Source: JAFTYR01 sp964571375 (GTDB lineage Bacteria > Pseudomonadota > Gammaproteobacteria > Burkholderiales > Burkholderiaceae_F). From it: 29,383 nt of DNA. The position numbers were made by a program, and so were the translations under genes. Under the pieces are notes generated by a model that was not told the DNA's origin, did not search any database, and saw only the letters and a program-made list of their open reading frames with translations. Positions 1 to 7,580 of this stretch are shown piece by piece. Positions within the stretch are counted from its first letter, which is position 1, and the number at the start of each line of letters is the position of its first letter. The stretch is taken from the NCBI GenBank assembly GCA_964571375.1, contig CAZNBL010000014.1, forward strand, positions 1-29,383, written 5' to 3'.

Positions 1-43
<43 letters not shown>

Positions 44-48
44 AAGCG

Positions 49-100
49 AGATGCGAATATTAAAGTGTTTTTTTTCACTTGTCAAACACTATTCGCATCT
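49..100 (-). other. Long imperfect hairpin between gltX and tRNA-Ala
   Basis: Positions 49-58 (AGATGCGAAT) are the exact reverse complement of 91-100, and 64-70 (AGTGTTT) the exact reverse complement of 84-90. Together they give a 17-bp stem with one 5-nt bulge (59-63) and a 13-nt loop. On the minus strand it sits just after the gltX stop and just before the tRNA-Ala 5' end. No U-tract follows the stem directly on the minus strand. It may be a processing or attenuator hairpin rather than a classical terminator; the function is inferred. Confidence 0.6.
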
Positions 101-120
101 CTTTTACAATTATTTACTTC

Positions 121-1536
121 TTACCAGCCTTTGAGACCCTTCTCGAGCTGAGCGATAACGCGCTCTTTGCCAAGAATCTCAAGGGTTGCGTCGATAGAAG
201 GTGTGTGCTTCTGGCCGGTTACAAGAACACGGATCGGGAAAGCAATGTGCGGCATCTTGCACTTGATTTCCTTCATGATACCCTTGATGGAGGCAAGAAT
301 ATTTTCACGCTTCCATTCCATATCGCGAGCTGCTTCGAGGAAGAGCTTGACGGCCTGAAGGCTCTTGCCTTCGTTGCTTTCGAGCTGTTCCTTGATGAGT
401 TCTTCGGATACGACCGGATCACGGTAGAAGAGCATAGCTTCTTCTGCGAGATCTTCGAGAGTCGGAGCACGATCCTTCAGCAGACCGACGATTTCAACCA
501 GGTGAGCTTCGTTGCTGACATCGGCACCGCGCTTTTCAAGACGCGGACGAACCAGGTCGGCAAGACGCTGATCATCGGCGGCCTTGATGTATTCGTGGTT
601 GAGCCACTTGAGCTTGTCCATGCTGAACTGAGCGGCGGAACGGGAGCAGTCTTCGAGCTTGAACCATTCGGCAAGTTCTTCACGGGAGAACTTTTCAGCA
701 TCGCCGTGAGCCCAGCCGAGGCGTGCCAGGTAGTTGAAGAGTGCTTCCGGCAGGAAGCCCATTTCTTCATAAGCGAGAACGCTCACTGTACCGTGACGCT
801 TGGAAAGCTTCTGACCGTCTTCACCGTGGATCAGCGGCAGGTGAGCAAATGTCGGAACATCGGCACCGATTGCCTTGTAAATGTTGATCTGACGCGGTGT
901 GTTGTTGATATGGTCGGCGCCGCGGATAACGTGGCTGATCTGCATATCCCAGTCGTCGATAACCACTGCGAAGTTGTAAGTCGGAATGCCGTCGCCGCGC
1001 ATGATGACGAGGTCATCGAGTTCGGAGTTAGCAATGGAGATCGGACCGTAAACGCCGTCGTTCCAAGTTACAACACCTTCTTCCGGGTTTCTGAAACGGA
1101 TAACCGGAGTAACGCCTTCGGGGATAGCCTTGCCGACGCAGTTTTCCGGACGCCAGCGGCCGTCATAGCGGGGCTTTTCACCGCGGGCCTTCTGGTCTTC
1201 GCGCATCTGTTCGAGCTCTTCCTTAGTGGCATAGCACTTGTAGGCAAGACCCTTGGCGAGCAGTTCGTCAACGACTTCCTTATAACGATCCAGACGGTTC
1301 ATCTGATAGACGACTTCCTTGTTGTCGTTATCAAGGTTGAGCCACTTCATCGCATCCAAAATAACCTGCACGGCTTCCGGAGTAGAACGCTCTCTGTCGG
1401 TATCTTCGATACGCAGTAAGAATTCGCCGCCGAAATGGCGGGCAGCAGCCCAGCAATAAATAGCTGTACGAGCGGTGCCGAGGTGCATCATGCCTGTCGG
1501 ACTTGGAGCAATACGAGTACGAACTTTCGTAAACAT
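121..1536 (-). CDS. gltX: Glutamate--tRNA ligase
   Basis: Class I aminoacyl-tRNA synthetase that charges tRNA-Glu with glutamate in the cytoplasm. The 471-residue product has the usual length. The N-terminal Rossmann signature PSPTGMMHLGTAR (residues 11-23) is the HIGH-type motif, and GQKLSKRHG (about 241-249) is the KMSKS-type loop. Between them lie the glutamate-specific LRIEDTDRERS (41-51) and GDGIPTYNFAVVIDDWDM. The C-terminal third is the helical anticodon-binding domain. Of the four zinc-ligand cysteines known from the E. coli enzyme only one cysteine (C101) is seen in that region, so the protein probably lacks that zinc, as many homologues do. The ATG at 1536 is preceded by AGAAAAGAA as a modest ribosome binding site. 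A long open frame on the opposite strand is a codon-bias shadow. Confidence 0.98.
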   Translation of the reverse strand: MFTKVRTRIAPSPTGMMHLGTARTAIYCWAAARHFGGEFLLRIEDTDRERSTPEAVQVILDAMKWLNLDNDNKEVVYQMNRLDRYKEVVDELLAKGLAYKCYATKEELEQMREDQKARGEKPRYDGRWRPENCVGKAIPEGVTPVIRFRNPEEGVVTWNDGVYGPISIANSELDDLVIMRGDGIPTYNFAVVIDDWDMQISHVIRGADHINNTPRQINIYKAIGADVPTFAHLPLIHGEDGQKLSKRHGTVSVLAYEEMGFLPEALFNYLARLGWAHGDAEKFSREELAEWFKLEDCSRSAAQFSMDKLKWLNHEYIKAADDQRLADLVRPRLEKRGADVSNEAHLVEIVGLLKDRAPTLEDLAEEAMLFYRDPVVSEELIKEQLESNEGKSLQAVKLFLEAARDMEWKRENILASIKGIMKEIKCKMPHIAFPIRVLVTGQKHTPSIDATLEILGKERVIAQLEKGLKGW

Positions 1537-1680
1537 TTCTTTTCTACTAAGTTAAAAATCAAAGAACGGGTTTAAAGCAATACCCTGGTCGTTTCGGCAT
1601 TGTACGCTTTACACCCTGTATTGTCGGAAGAAGTGCCGGAGAAAGCACGGAAAGTGCTTTCCTCGACCCCTATTTTCTTC

Positions 1681-2619
1681 TTAATACATGAATTGGTAAT
1701 TAAACACTGCCGTCTGATTGAAACGGCCGTGAGCGGCAACTTCGGCGCCGTAAGTCAGACCGAAAGCATGCTGCCCCTTGGTTGTGTTAAGACCGGTCTT
1801 GAAGCGGTACTGCAGAGAATCCGTCACGCGAAGTGCGCCGCCCTCTGTATAAGTCTTGCGGTCGCCTGCTGTCGGGATGACGGCTGCATCGGCCATGAAG
1901 CGGGTCTTCCAGCCGGCGCGGCACGTAAATTCATAACCGGCATTCACACCGACCGGGAATTTCCAGACGTTGACGTCGGAGAAGCTCAGATTACCGACGT
2001 TATCGCTCGAATGATGTTCGAAGCGGACGCCGTAGTACGGTACGAAGCTCACACCGCCTGCTGTAAAGGCAGTTTCAAACTTCACACCGGCAAAGTAAGA
2101 CTCGGTATCGACATCACCGAAACCGCGGTTGAGATCATTGCGGCCGGCAATATAACCGACATCGCCGATAACGTTGACCTTCTTGCCTGTCCAGGTACCG
2201 TAAAGACTTACACCGAAGAGATCTGCGTCGCTCTTCATGGCGCGAAGAGAACCGCGGCCGTCAATATCGCCGCTCATGCCGAGAAGGCTCATACCGACGC
2301 GATAGTCACCGAGACCGTGGTCGTAGCCGACCTGGAGACCGGCGAGTTCGGATTTATACCCCTGATGGGCGCCGCGATAGCGGCCGTATTCGTCGGCTTC
2401 ACCCTTTTGTACAACTGCTTCGGCCCAGGCATTGCCGTGAGAGAAAACACGGGACTGACCGTCAAAGAGCGGACCGGCCATAGAAAGACGTGCGTCCACA
2501 CCGTCCTGCATGAGAGCTGCGGTGTCGGCAGAAACCGCCATCAAAGGAGAAGCTGTTGCAGCAGAGGCAAAAGCAGCTCCGAGAGCAAGAGTCATGAGAC
2601 CGGAAATACGCAAAGACAT
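1681..2619 (-). CDS. Outer-membrane autotransporter-type beta-barrel protein without passenger
   Basis: A 312-residue secreted protein. An N-terminal signal peptide (about residues 1-23, ending in ASAATA) is followed by roughly 290 residues of alternating polar and aromatic/glycine segments. The chain ends in FNYQFMY, the terminal aromatic signature read by the BAM complex for outer-membrane insertion. Strand-like repeats such as VGYDHGLGDYRVGMSLLG, FGVSLYGTWTG and YFAGVKFET match the autotransporter (type V) translocator domain. The size equals the barrel alone, so there is no passenger domain. A strong ribosome binding site (AAGGAGAAG) precedes the ATG. It is a single-gene unit, divergent from dinB; a weak hairpin without a T-run (1641-1661) lies downstream. 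The family is fairly sure; the role (adhesion, porin-like or immune-modulating) is unknown. Confidence 0.8.
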   Translation of the reverse strand: MSLRISGLMTLALGAAFASAATASPLMAVSADTAALMQDGVDARLSMAGPLFDGQSRVFSHGNAWAEAVVQKGEADEYGRYRGAHQGYKSELAGLQVGYDHGLGDYRVGMSLLGMSGDIDGRGSLRAMKSDADLFGVSLYGTWTGKKVNVIGDVGYIAGRNDLNRGFGDVDTESYFAGVKFETAFTAGGVSFVPYYGVRFEHHSSDNVGNLSFSDVNVWKFPVGVNAGYEFTCRAGWKTRFMADAAVIPTAGDRKTYTEGGALRVTDSLQYRFKTGLNTTKGQHAFGLTYGAEVAAHGRFNQTAVFNYQFMY

Positions 2620-2721
2620 GTTCTTCTCCTTTTTGATCGCGTATTAAAAGACGAATAGATTAAGTTTAATATCTTTTGTTCCGATTAAAACAGGCAATCA
2701 CGGCACAGCTGCAACACACTC

Positions 2722-3786
2722 ATGGATTACAGGAGAATTCTTCACATCGACCTCGATGCGTTCTACGCATCCGTCGAACAAAGAGACAACCCTGCTCTGC
2801 GCGGCAAACCGATTGCAGTCGGCGTCAGCCATGCCCGCGGTGTCGTTGCGACCGCAAGCTACGAAGCACGATCCTACGGCGTGCGAAGTGCCATGCCGTC
2901 AACCGTTGCGCTGCGACTCTGCCCTCACCTGATATTTATTCAGGGACGCATGGAGGTTTATCGCGAGATTTCTGCAGTCATCAATGACATTTATCACGAG
3001 TTCACCGATCTGGTGGAACCGATCTCGATTGACGAAGCCTTCCTTGATGTCACCGAGAACAAAAAAGGCTATACGCTCGGCCGCGACTGTGCCGTTGAAA
3101 TCAAACGAATGATTTATGAGCGCACAGGCCTCATTGCGAGCGCCGGCGTCTCCTACAACAAGTTCCTTGCCAAGATTGCAAGCGACTGGCGCAAACCCAA
3201 CGGCCTCTGCGTAATTCACCCGAGCCGGGCCGCACACTTTATCGACCGTCTTCCGGTCGGCGCCATCTGGGGTATCGGACCCGTTACCGAGCAAAAAATG
3301 GAGCAGCTCGGCATCCGTACCGGCGCACAGTTAAGAAGACAATCTCTCGAGTTTCTTATCGACAACTTCGGCAAAGCCGGCATCACCTACTACAACTTTG
3401 TCCGAGGTATTGACGATCGTCCCGTCACACCGGTCAGAGAACGCAAACAGGTAAGTTCCGAAGTCACTTTCATGGACGACATCCGAAGCAACATCAATAT
3501 CGATGCCGTGCTTATCGACCTGTCGGCCGAGGTCGCCTCCAGAGTCCGAAAAAAGAACTTTCTCGGCACTTCGCTTACGCTCAAAGTACGGTTTTCCGAC
3601 TTCACTACCGTCACCCGCAGCTACACCGGGCAGAAGGTTCTGACCGACAGGAAGGACATCTACGAAATCGCCGCCCGCCTGATGGAAAAGGTCGAACATA
3701 CGGGACTCTCCGTAAGGCTTCTCGGTATTGCCATCGGCAGCCGAATTCACAACGACGAATCGACTCCCGACCTGCCGCTTTTTTAA
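2722..3786 (+). CDS. dinB: DNA polymerase IV (Y family)
   Basis: Error-prone translesion DNA polymerase. The 354-residue product has typical Pol IV length and order. The palm motif HIDLDAFYASVE carries the first metal ligand D10, and SIDEAFLDV (102-110) carries D104 and E105, the other catalytic carboxylates. The steric-gate aromatic is in DAFYASVE. A helix-hairpin-helix thumb follows (GAIWGIGPVTEQKMEQLGI) and then the little-finger domain. The last residues PDLPLF form a classical beta-clamp-binding motif, so the C-terminus is intact. The ATG at 2722 is placed by homology to MDYRRILHIDLDAF; no clear Shine-Dalgarno is visible. It is transcribed alone and converges on cstA. No LexA box was recognised in the 100 bp upstream, which is shared with the divergent barrel gene. 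Confidence 0.97.
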   Translation: MDYRRILHIDLDAFYASVEQRDNPALRGKPIAVGVSHARGVVATASYEARSYGVRSAMPSTVALRLCPHLIFIQGRMEVYREISAVINDIYHEFTDLVEPISIDEAFLDVTENKKGYTLGRDCAVEIKRMIYERTGLIASAGVSYNKFLAKIASDWRKPNGLCVIHPSRAAHFIDRLPVGAIWGIGPVTEQKMEQLGIRTGAQLRRQSLEFLIDNFGKAGITYYNFVRGIDDRPVTPVRERKQVSSEVTFMDDIRSNINIDAVLIDLSAEVASRVRKKNFLGTSLTLKVRFSDFTTVTRSYTGQKVLTDRKDIYEIAARLMEKVEHTGLSVRLLGIAIGSRIHNDESTPDLPLF

Positions 3787-3791
3787 GTTAT

Positions 3792-3820
3792 AAAAAAAGG
3801 CACCCCCGAAGAGGTGCCTC
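3792..3820 (-). terminator. Rho-independent terminator of cstA
   Basis: The stem AGGCACC/GGTGCCT (3798-3804 with 3813-3819) has an 8-nt loop. On the minus strand it is followed by a run of seven T (the A-run at 3792-3798 on the plus strand). It sits 41 bp past the cstA stop. On the plus strand the same hairpin follows the dinB stop but has only a short T-tract, so it may stop dinB transcription weakly too. Confidence 0.85.
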
Positions 3821-3860
3821 TTATCACGGGAAAGACCCCGTTTATTTCACATCGGACCGA

Positions 3861-5528
3861 TTACTTGACGGCCGGAGTGTTGCGAAGCTTCATGACGCAG
3901 TTCACAACAACCAGCAGAGCCAGAGTGATCAGAGCAACAGCAATGATGAGCTGCAGACCCTGAACCATGAATGTGAATGTACCAGCGACCCATGTGCCGT
4001 AGATCTTGATGATCTGCTGGATAAGAGCTGTCATGGTAACAACGAACATCATGGCCATCGGACCGTAGAGCATCCAGCCCTTGCGGCCGGTGGACTTCAG
4101 GAATACGGCGAGAGCGGTCAGCACCAGAGCGGAGAGCAGCTGGTTGGCAGAGCCGAACAGCGGCCAAACGCTCATGTAACCGGCGATACAGAGAGCATAA
4201 CCGCCGAGCAGAGTCAGAACGGTAGCAACCACTGTATTGGAGAAGATCTTCTGGACAAAGGTCTTTTCAACACCGGCAGTCGGTGTGAAGAGTTCCTGCA
4301 GAGACATACGACCGATACGGGCAACGGCGTCAACAGAGGTCAGAGCCAGAGCAGAAACGCACATTGTCAGGATGCAGGCGGAGATATCCTGCGGAATACC
4401 GAAGATGTTGGTGAGGAAACCGGCCACAGAAGAAGAGAAGATCTGGAACGGAGTACCTGCCGGCAGAACGTTGTTGGAAGCTGCGGCGCAGACCACAACC
4501 ATTGCAACGACACCGAGAACAACTTCGATAGACATGGAGCCGTAGCCGACCAGACGCATATCGGATTCGTTGGAAACCATCTTGGAAGATGTACCCGAGC
4601 TGACCAGAGAGTGGAAGCCGGAAACGGCACCGCAGGCGATCGTCACGAAGAGGATCGGGAACATGTCGAGGTTCTTGACCTGGAAGCCGACGACAGCAGG
4701 CATGTTCAGTGTCGGATTTTCAATGCAGACGCCGACGGCAGCGCAAAGAATCATGCCGATCAGAAGGAACATGGAGAGGTAGTCGCGGGGCTGCTTCAGG
4801 AGCCACATCGGCATGACGGATGCTGCAAAGAGGTAGGCGAATACAACATAGCGCCATGTCAGAGCATCGGCATAGACCGGGAACTTAATACCGACAGTGA
4901 GCATAGCCAGCATCAGAACGACGCCGACGATGAACTGTGTACCGGCATTGGGCTTCATGTACTTGAGGTACAGACCGAAGAGAACGGCAACGAACATGTA
5001 GAGCAGAGAAATGGAAGCTGCAGCAGCGTTCGGAACCAGTTCGGCACCGGTCTTGGAGTAGCCGTTGAAGGTGTTGGCAACCATGTCGCAGAAAGCAGCG
5101 ATCACGAGCATGGTGAAGAGCCAGCAGAAGAGCAGAAACAGCTGACGGCCGGTTCTGCCGACGTACTGTTCGATGATCATACCGATCGACTTACCGCCGT
5201 TTCTGACGGAAGCGTAAAGGGCTGCAAAGTCCTGAACGGCACCGAAGAAGATACCGCCGAAGAGCATCCAGAGCAGACCCGGCAGCCAGCCGAACATGGC
5301 GGCGATAATCGGACCGGTTACGGGACCGGCGCCGGTGATTGAGGTGAACTGATGGGCAAATACGGTCCAGCGGTTGGCCGGAGAGAAATCTTTGCCGTCA
5401 TTTTTCTGAACTGCAGGTGTCGGGCGGGAAGGATCGACACCCCAAACCTTTTCCAGCCAACGTGCGTAGCCGAAATAGCCGAACGCCAGTGCTACGACTG
5501 CGATCAGCATGACTTCTAAACCTGTCAT
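3861..5528 (-). CDS. cstA: Carbon starvation protein A-type transporter (short form)
   Basis: An integral inner-membrane protein of the CstA/BtsT family; characterised members import peptides or pyruvate. The 555 residues form many hydrophobic segments. Diagnostic family blocks are visible: FGYARWLEKVWGVDPSRPTPA near the N-terminus, then FSPANRWTVFAHQFTSITG and AGPVTGPIIAA, then GGIFFGAVQDFAALYASVRN with GKSIG. E. coli CstA and BtsT are about 700 residues, so this is the shorter version, lacking much of the C-terminal extension. The ATG at 5528 has a strong AAGGAG site 8 nt upstream. It is transcribed alone, away from the anion transporter gene, and ends in a clear terminator. The substrate (peptides, pyruvate or another small carbon compound) cannot be told from sequence. 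Confidence 0.92.
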   Translation of the reverse strand: MTGLEVMLIAVVALAFGYFGYARWLEKVWGVDPSRPTPAVQKNDGKDFSPANRWTVFAHQFTSITGAGPVTGPIIAAMFGWLPGLLWMLFGGIFFGAVQDFAALYASVRNGGKSIGMIIEQYVGRTGRQLFLLFCWLFTMLVIAAFCDMVANTFNGYSKTGAELVPNAAAASISLLYMFVAVLFGLYLKYMKPNAGTQFIVGVVLMLAMLTVGIKFPVYADALTWRYVVFAYLFAASVMPMWLLKQPRDYLSMFLLIGMILCAAVGVCIENPTLNMPAVVGFQVKNLDMFPILFVTIACGAVSGFHSLVSSGTSSKMVSNESDMRLVGYGSMSIEVVLGVVAMVVVCAAASNNVLPAGTPFQIFSSSVAGFLTNIFGIPQDISACILTMCVSALALTSVDAVARIGRMSLQELFTPTAGVEKTFVQKIFSNTVVATVLTLLGGYALCIAGYMSVWPLFGSANQLLSALVLTALAVFLKSTGRKGWMLYGPMAMMFVVTMTALIQQIIKIYGTWVAGTFTFMVQGLQLIIAVALITLALLVVVNCVMKLRNTPAVK

Positions 5529-5801
5529 TTAAAGACTCCTTGAAATTTTTTGAATTTTTATGTTTGTATAGATTTGTAAGTTTAGAAAAAAATAATCACG
5601 ATTTACGGATTTTGACAAGTGATTACCCTTAGACCACACAAAATCCTTCGTGTTCTGCCTCCCGTTCCGGGCAACTTTTTACTAGTTACTCCTTATCGGT
5701 CCGACACGGATTTTTCGATAAAACCACCCCGAAAACAACTTTACTTCTTATATTGTTTTTCAAGCAGAAAATCTCCTGCGCACAAAATTCAACAGCAGGC
5801 A

Positions 5802-5832
5802 AGAGACTAATCCCTATTAGGGTTACATCTCT
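5802..5832. promoter_or_regulatory. Extended palindrome, candidate operator
   Basis: TAATCCCTATTAGGGTTA (5808-5825) pairs with itself at every position except one T/G. The outer arms AGAGA (5802-5806) and TCTCT (5828-5832) extend the symmetry. It lies roughly 95-110 bp upstream of the inferred start of the transporter transcript, a usual activator position. A T-rich stretch follows at 5834-5839, so a hairpin-terminator reading is possible, but no gene upstream needs one on that strand. Confidence 0.45.
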
Positions 5833-5883
5833 AGTTTTTATATAACTCATTGAATTCTAATAAATATATTTTCTATACAAAAT

Positions 5884-5913
5884 CTTACATTTACACTTTT
5901 CGAAGTCTACAAT
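5884..5913 (+). promoter_or_regulatory. Putative sigma70 promoter of the transporter gene
   Basis: CTTACA (5884-5889) matches the -35 consensus at four of six positions. After 18 bp, TACAAT (5908-5913) matches the -10 consensus at five of six. The flanks are AT-rich. Transcription would start near 5920 and give a leader of about 72 nt before the ATG at 5992. Confidence 0.5.
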
Positions 5914-5991
5914 GGTTAGCTGGAAGTGAATTAGTAGGTAATTAATCAACCTGACTGTTTGCTCGTATTACCCAATAACAGGGAGATTCAA

Positions 5992-7404
5992 ATGGATAAA
6001 GAGGCTTTAAGAAAATGGGCCATAGTCTTAGGACTCGGGCTCGTCATTTGGCTCATTCCGGTACCTGACGGTTTAACCCCGAATGCATGGCACCTGTTCG
6101 CAATCTTTGTAGCAACCATCGCCGGCTTCATTCTTCAGCCGATTCCGATGGGCGCCGTCGCATTCCTGTCGCTCACCATCTGCGCACTGTTCGGCATCCT
6201 TAAAACAAAAGATGCCTTAATGGGCTTCGGCAACGGTACGATCTGGCTGATCGTATGCGCATTCTTCCTTTCCCGCGGCTTTATTAAGACAGGCCTCGGC
6301 AGAAGAATTGCTTTCAAAATTATCGAAGCTATCGGTAAGAGTTCTCTGTCGCTCGGCTACTCCATCTGCCTGGCCGAACTCATCATCTCTCCGGCCATGC
6401 CTTCGGCCACAGCCCGAGGAGGCGGCGTTTTCTATCCGATCGTTCAGTCTCTGAGCAGCGCATTCGGTTCCGAGCCGGGTTCTTCTGCCGGCAAAATCGG
6501 TAAGTACCTGATGCAGGTCGGCTTCCATGCCGACGCAGTAACCTGCATGATGTTCCTGACATCTATGGCCGGCAACCCGCTTTGCGTCGGTTTGGCCGCA
6601 AGTGCCGTCGGTGTCGAACTGACATGGATGCAGTGGGCTGTCGCAGCTATCGTTCCGGGTCTTGTCTGCCTCTTCCTCGTTCCGTTGGTTCTTTTGAAGA
6701 TCGCTCCGCCGGAAATCAAGCAGATTCCGAACGCCAAGGCTCTCGCTCATGAAGAACTCGCCAAGATGGGTCCGATGAGCTGGGATGAAAAGGTTCTCGC
6801 CTTCGTCTTCGTCATGTGTCTGATCCTTTGGGCTACAGGCAGCTGGACAAAGCTCGGTGCCACACCGATCGCTATGCTCGCCGTTTCGATCATGCTGATC
6901 GCCAAGGTTCTTTCCTGGAAGGACATCCTCTCTGAAAAGGGTGCCTGGGACGCCATGTTCTGGATGGGCGGTCTGATGGCTCTTGCTACAGCTCTTTCGA
7001 AGTCCGGCTTCATTAAGTGGGCTGCAGCCGCTATCGCCAGCACAATCGCTTCTGCCAACCTCGATTGGATTACATCGTTCGTCATCATCTCGCTGATCTA
7101 CGTGTACTCTCACTATTGCTTCGCTTCCGTCACGGCTCGAATTTCCGCCATGTACGCAGCCTTCGTAGCTGTTGCCGCCGCCTGCGGCGCTCCGGCTCTT
7201 ATGGTTGCCGTTGCCTACGGTATCTTCTCGAACCTGCCGATTTCTCTGACTCACTACGGTAACGGTGCTGCTCCGGTTTACTTCGGCGCCGGTTACGTAT
7301 CTCAGACAGAATGGTGGCGCAACGGTTTCGTGATCACCACGATCAACACTGTTGTTTGGCTCACAGTCGGCCTGGCATGGTGGAAGGTTATCGGTCTCTA
7401 TTAA
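5992..7404 (+). CDS. DASS/SLC13-family anion (dicarboxylate-type) transporter
   Basis: A 470-residue inner-membrane carrier of the divalent-anion:Na+ symporter family, CitT/TtdT/plastid DiT branch, which moves di- or tricarboxylates, often by exchange. The first substrate/Na+ loop is PSATARGGG (137-145), corresponding to the SNTAR-type motif. The second conserved block is SLTHYGNGAAPVYFGAGY (418-435). The chain is hydrophobic throughout, with a cytoplasm-facing loop around ALAHEELAKMGPMSWDEK. The start was set at 5992, not at an upstream TTG (5959), because GGGAG lies 7 nt before this ATG. The gene is followed by its own terminator and then by the flavoprotein gene, so it probably supplies or exchanges the organic acid that enzyme uses. 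The first loop has alanine where the usual residue is asparagine. The substrate is not known. Confidence 0.9.
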   Translation: MDKEALRKWAIVLGLGLVIWLIPVPDGLTPNAWHLFAIFVATIAGFILQPIPMGAVAFLSLTICALFGILKTKDALMGFGNGTIWLIVCAFFLSRGFIKTGLGRRIAFKIIEAIGKSSLSLGYSICLAELIISPAMPSATARGGGVFYPIVQSLSSAFGSEPGSSAGKIGKYLMQVGFHADAVTCMMFLTSMAGNPLCVGLAASAVGVELTWMQWAVAAIVPGLVCLFLVPLVLLKIAPPEIKQIPNAKALAHEELAKMGPMSWDEKVLAFVFVMCLILWATGSWTKLGATPIAMLAVSIMLIAKVLSWKDILSEKGAWDAMFWMGGLMALATALSKSGFIKWAAAAIASTIASANLDWITSFVIISLIYVYSHYCFASVTARISAMYAAFVAVAAACGAPALMVAVAYGIFSNLPISLTHYGNGAAPVYFGAGYVSQTEWWRNGFVITTINTVVWLTVGLAWWKVIGLY

Positions 7405-7433
7405 TCAGATAAACCGATAGATCTGCTATTGCG

Positions 7434-7476
7434 GCGCGGGTGCTTTCAATTGAAGGCATCTGCGCTGTTTTCTTTT
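7434..7476 (+). terminator. Terminator after the anion transporter gene
   Basis: GCGCGGGTGC (7434-7443) pairs with GCATCTGCGC (7456-7465) through eight Watson-Crick and two G-U pairs. The loop contains the palindrome TTCAATTGAA. TGTTTTCTTTT follows. It separates the transporter from the flavoprotein, although partial read-through is possible. Confidence 0.75.
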
Positions 7477-7483
7477 ACAGGTA

Positions 7484-7499
7484 TTAACCCTAGAGTCAA
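7484..7499. promoter_or_regulatory. Candidate regulator site upstream of the flavoprotein gene
   Basis: TTAACCCTAGAGTCAA reads as TTAAC-N6-GTCAA, an imperfect inverted repeat with the arm spacing used by Crp-type dimers. Its TTAACCCTA half resembles the half-site of the palindrome at 5808-5825. It lies about 80 bp before the flavoprotein start. This is motif matching by eye only. Confidence 0.3.
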
Positions 7500-7580
7500 A
7501 GACCGGGCAACCTGTGTTTTACGCCGAACCCTCTCTTCATAGACTGGAATCACCCCAGAACATCAATGGAGAGAATAAAA

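Larger units (their letters stand above)
5529..5991. other. 463-bp AT-rich intergenic region between cstA and the anion transporter gene
   Basis: This divergent control region holds no convincing gene. Visible structure, from left to right: an inverted repeat TAATCAC (5593-5599) / GTGATTA (5619-5625); a near-perfect palindrome at 5808-5825 extended by flanking AGAGA/TCTCT arms; and a promoter-like pair CTTACA-18-TACAAT (5884-5913) followed by a leader of about 70 nt to the transporter start. The upstream region is unusually long for this gene-dense window, which suggests regulated expression of the downstream genes. Confidence 0.6.

Noticed and set aside
79..1419. 446-codon open frame on the plus strand opposite gltX
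   Set aside because: It is the codon-bias shadow of gltX, with no ribosome binding site and no recognisable protein family.
1641..1661. Terminator of the barrel gene
   Set aside because: GAAAGCAC/GTGCTTTC is a perfect hairpin, but no T-run follows on the minus strand.
5619..5810. 63-codon frame in the leader upstream of the transporter
   Set aside because: GTG start without Shine-Dalgarno, no hydrophobic or domain pattern, in an AT-rich control region; its end falls in the palindrome.
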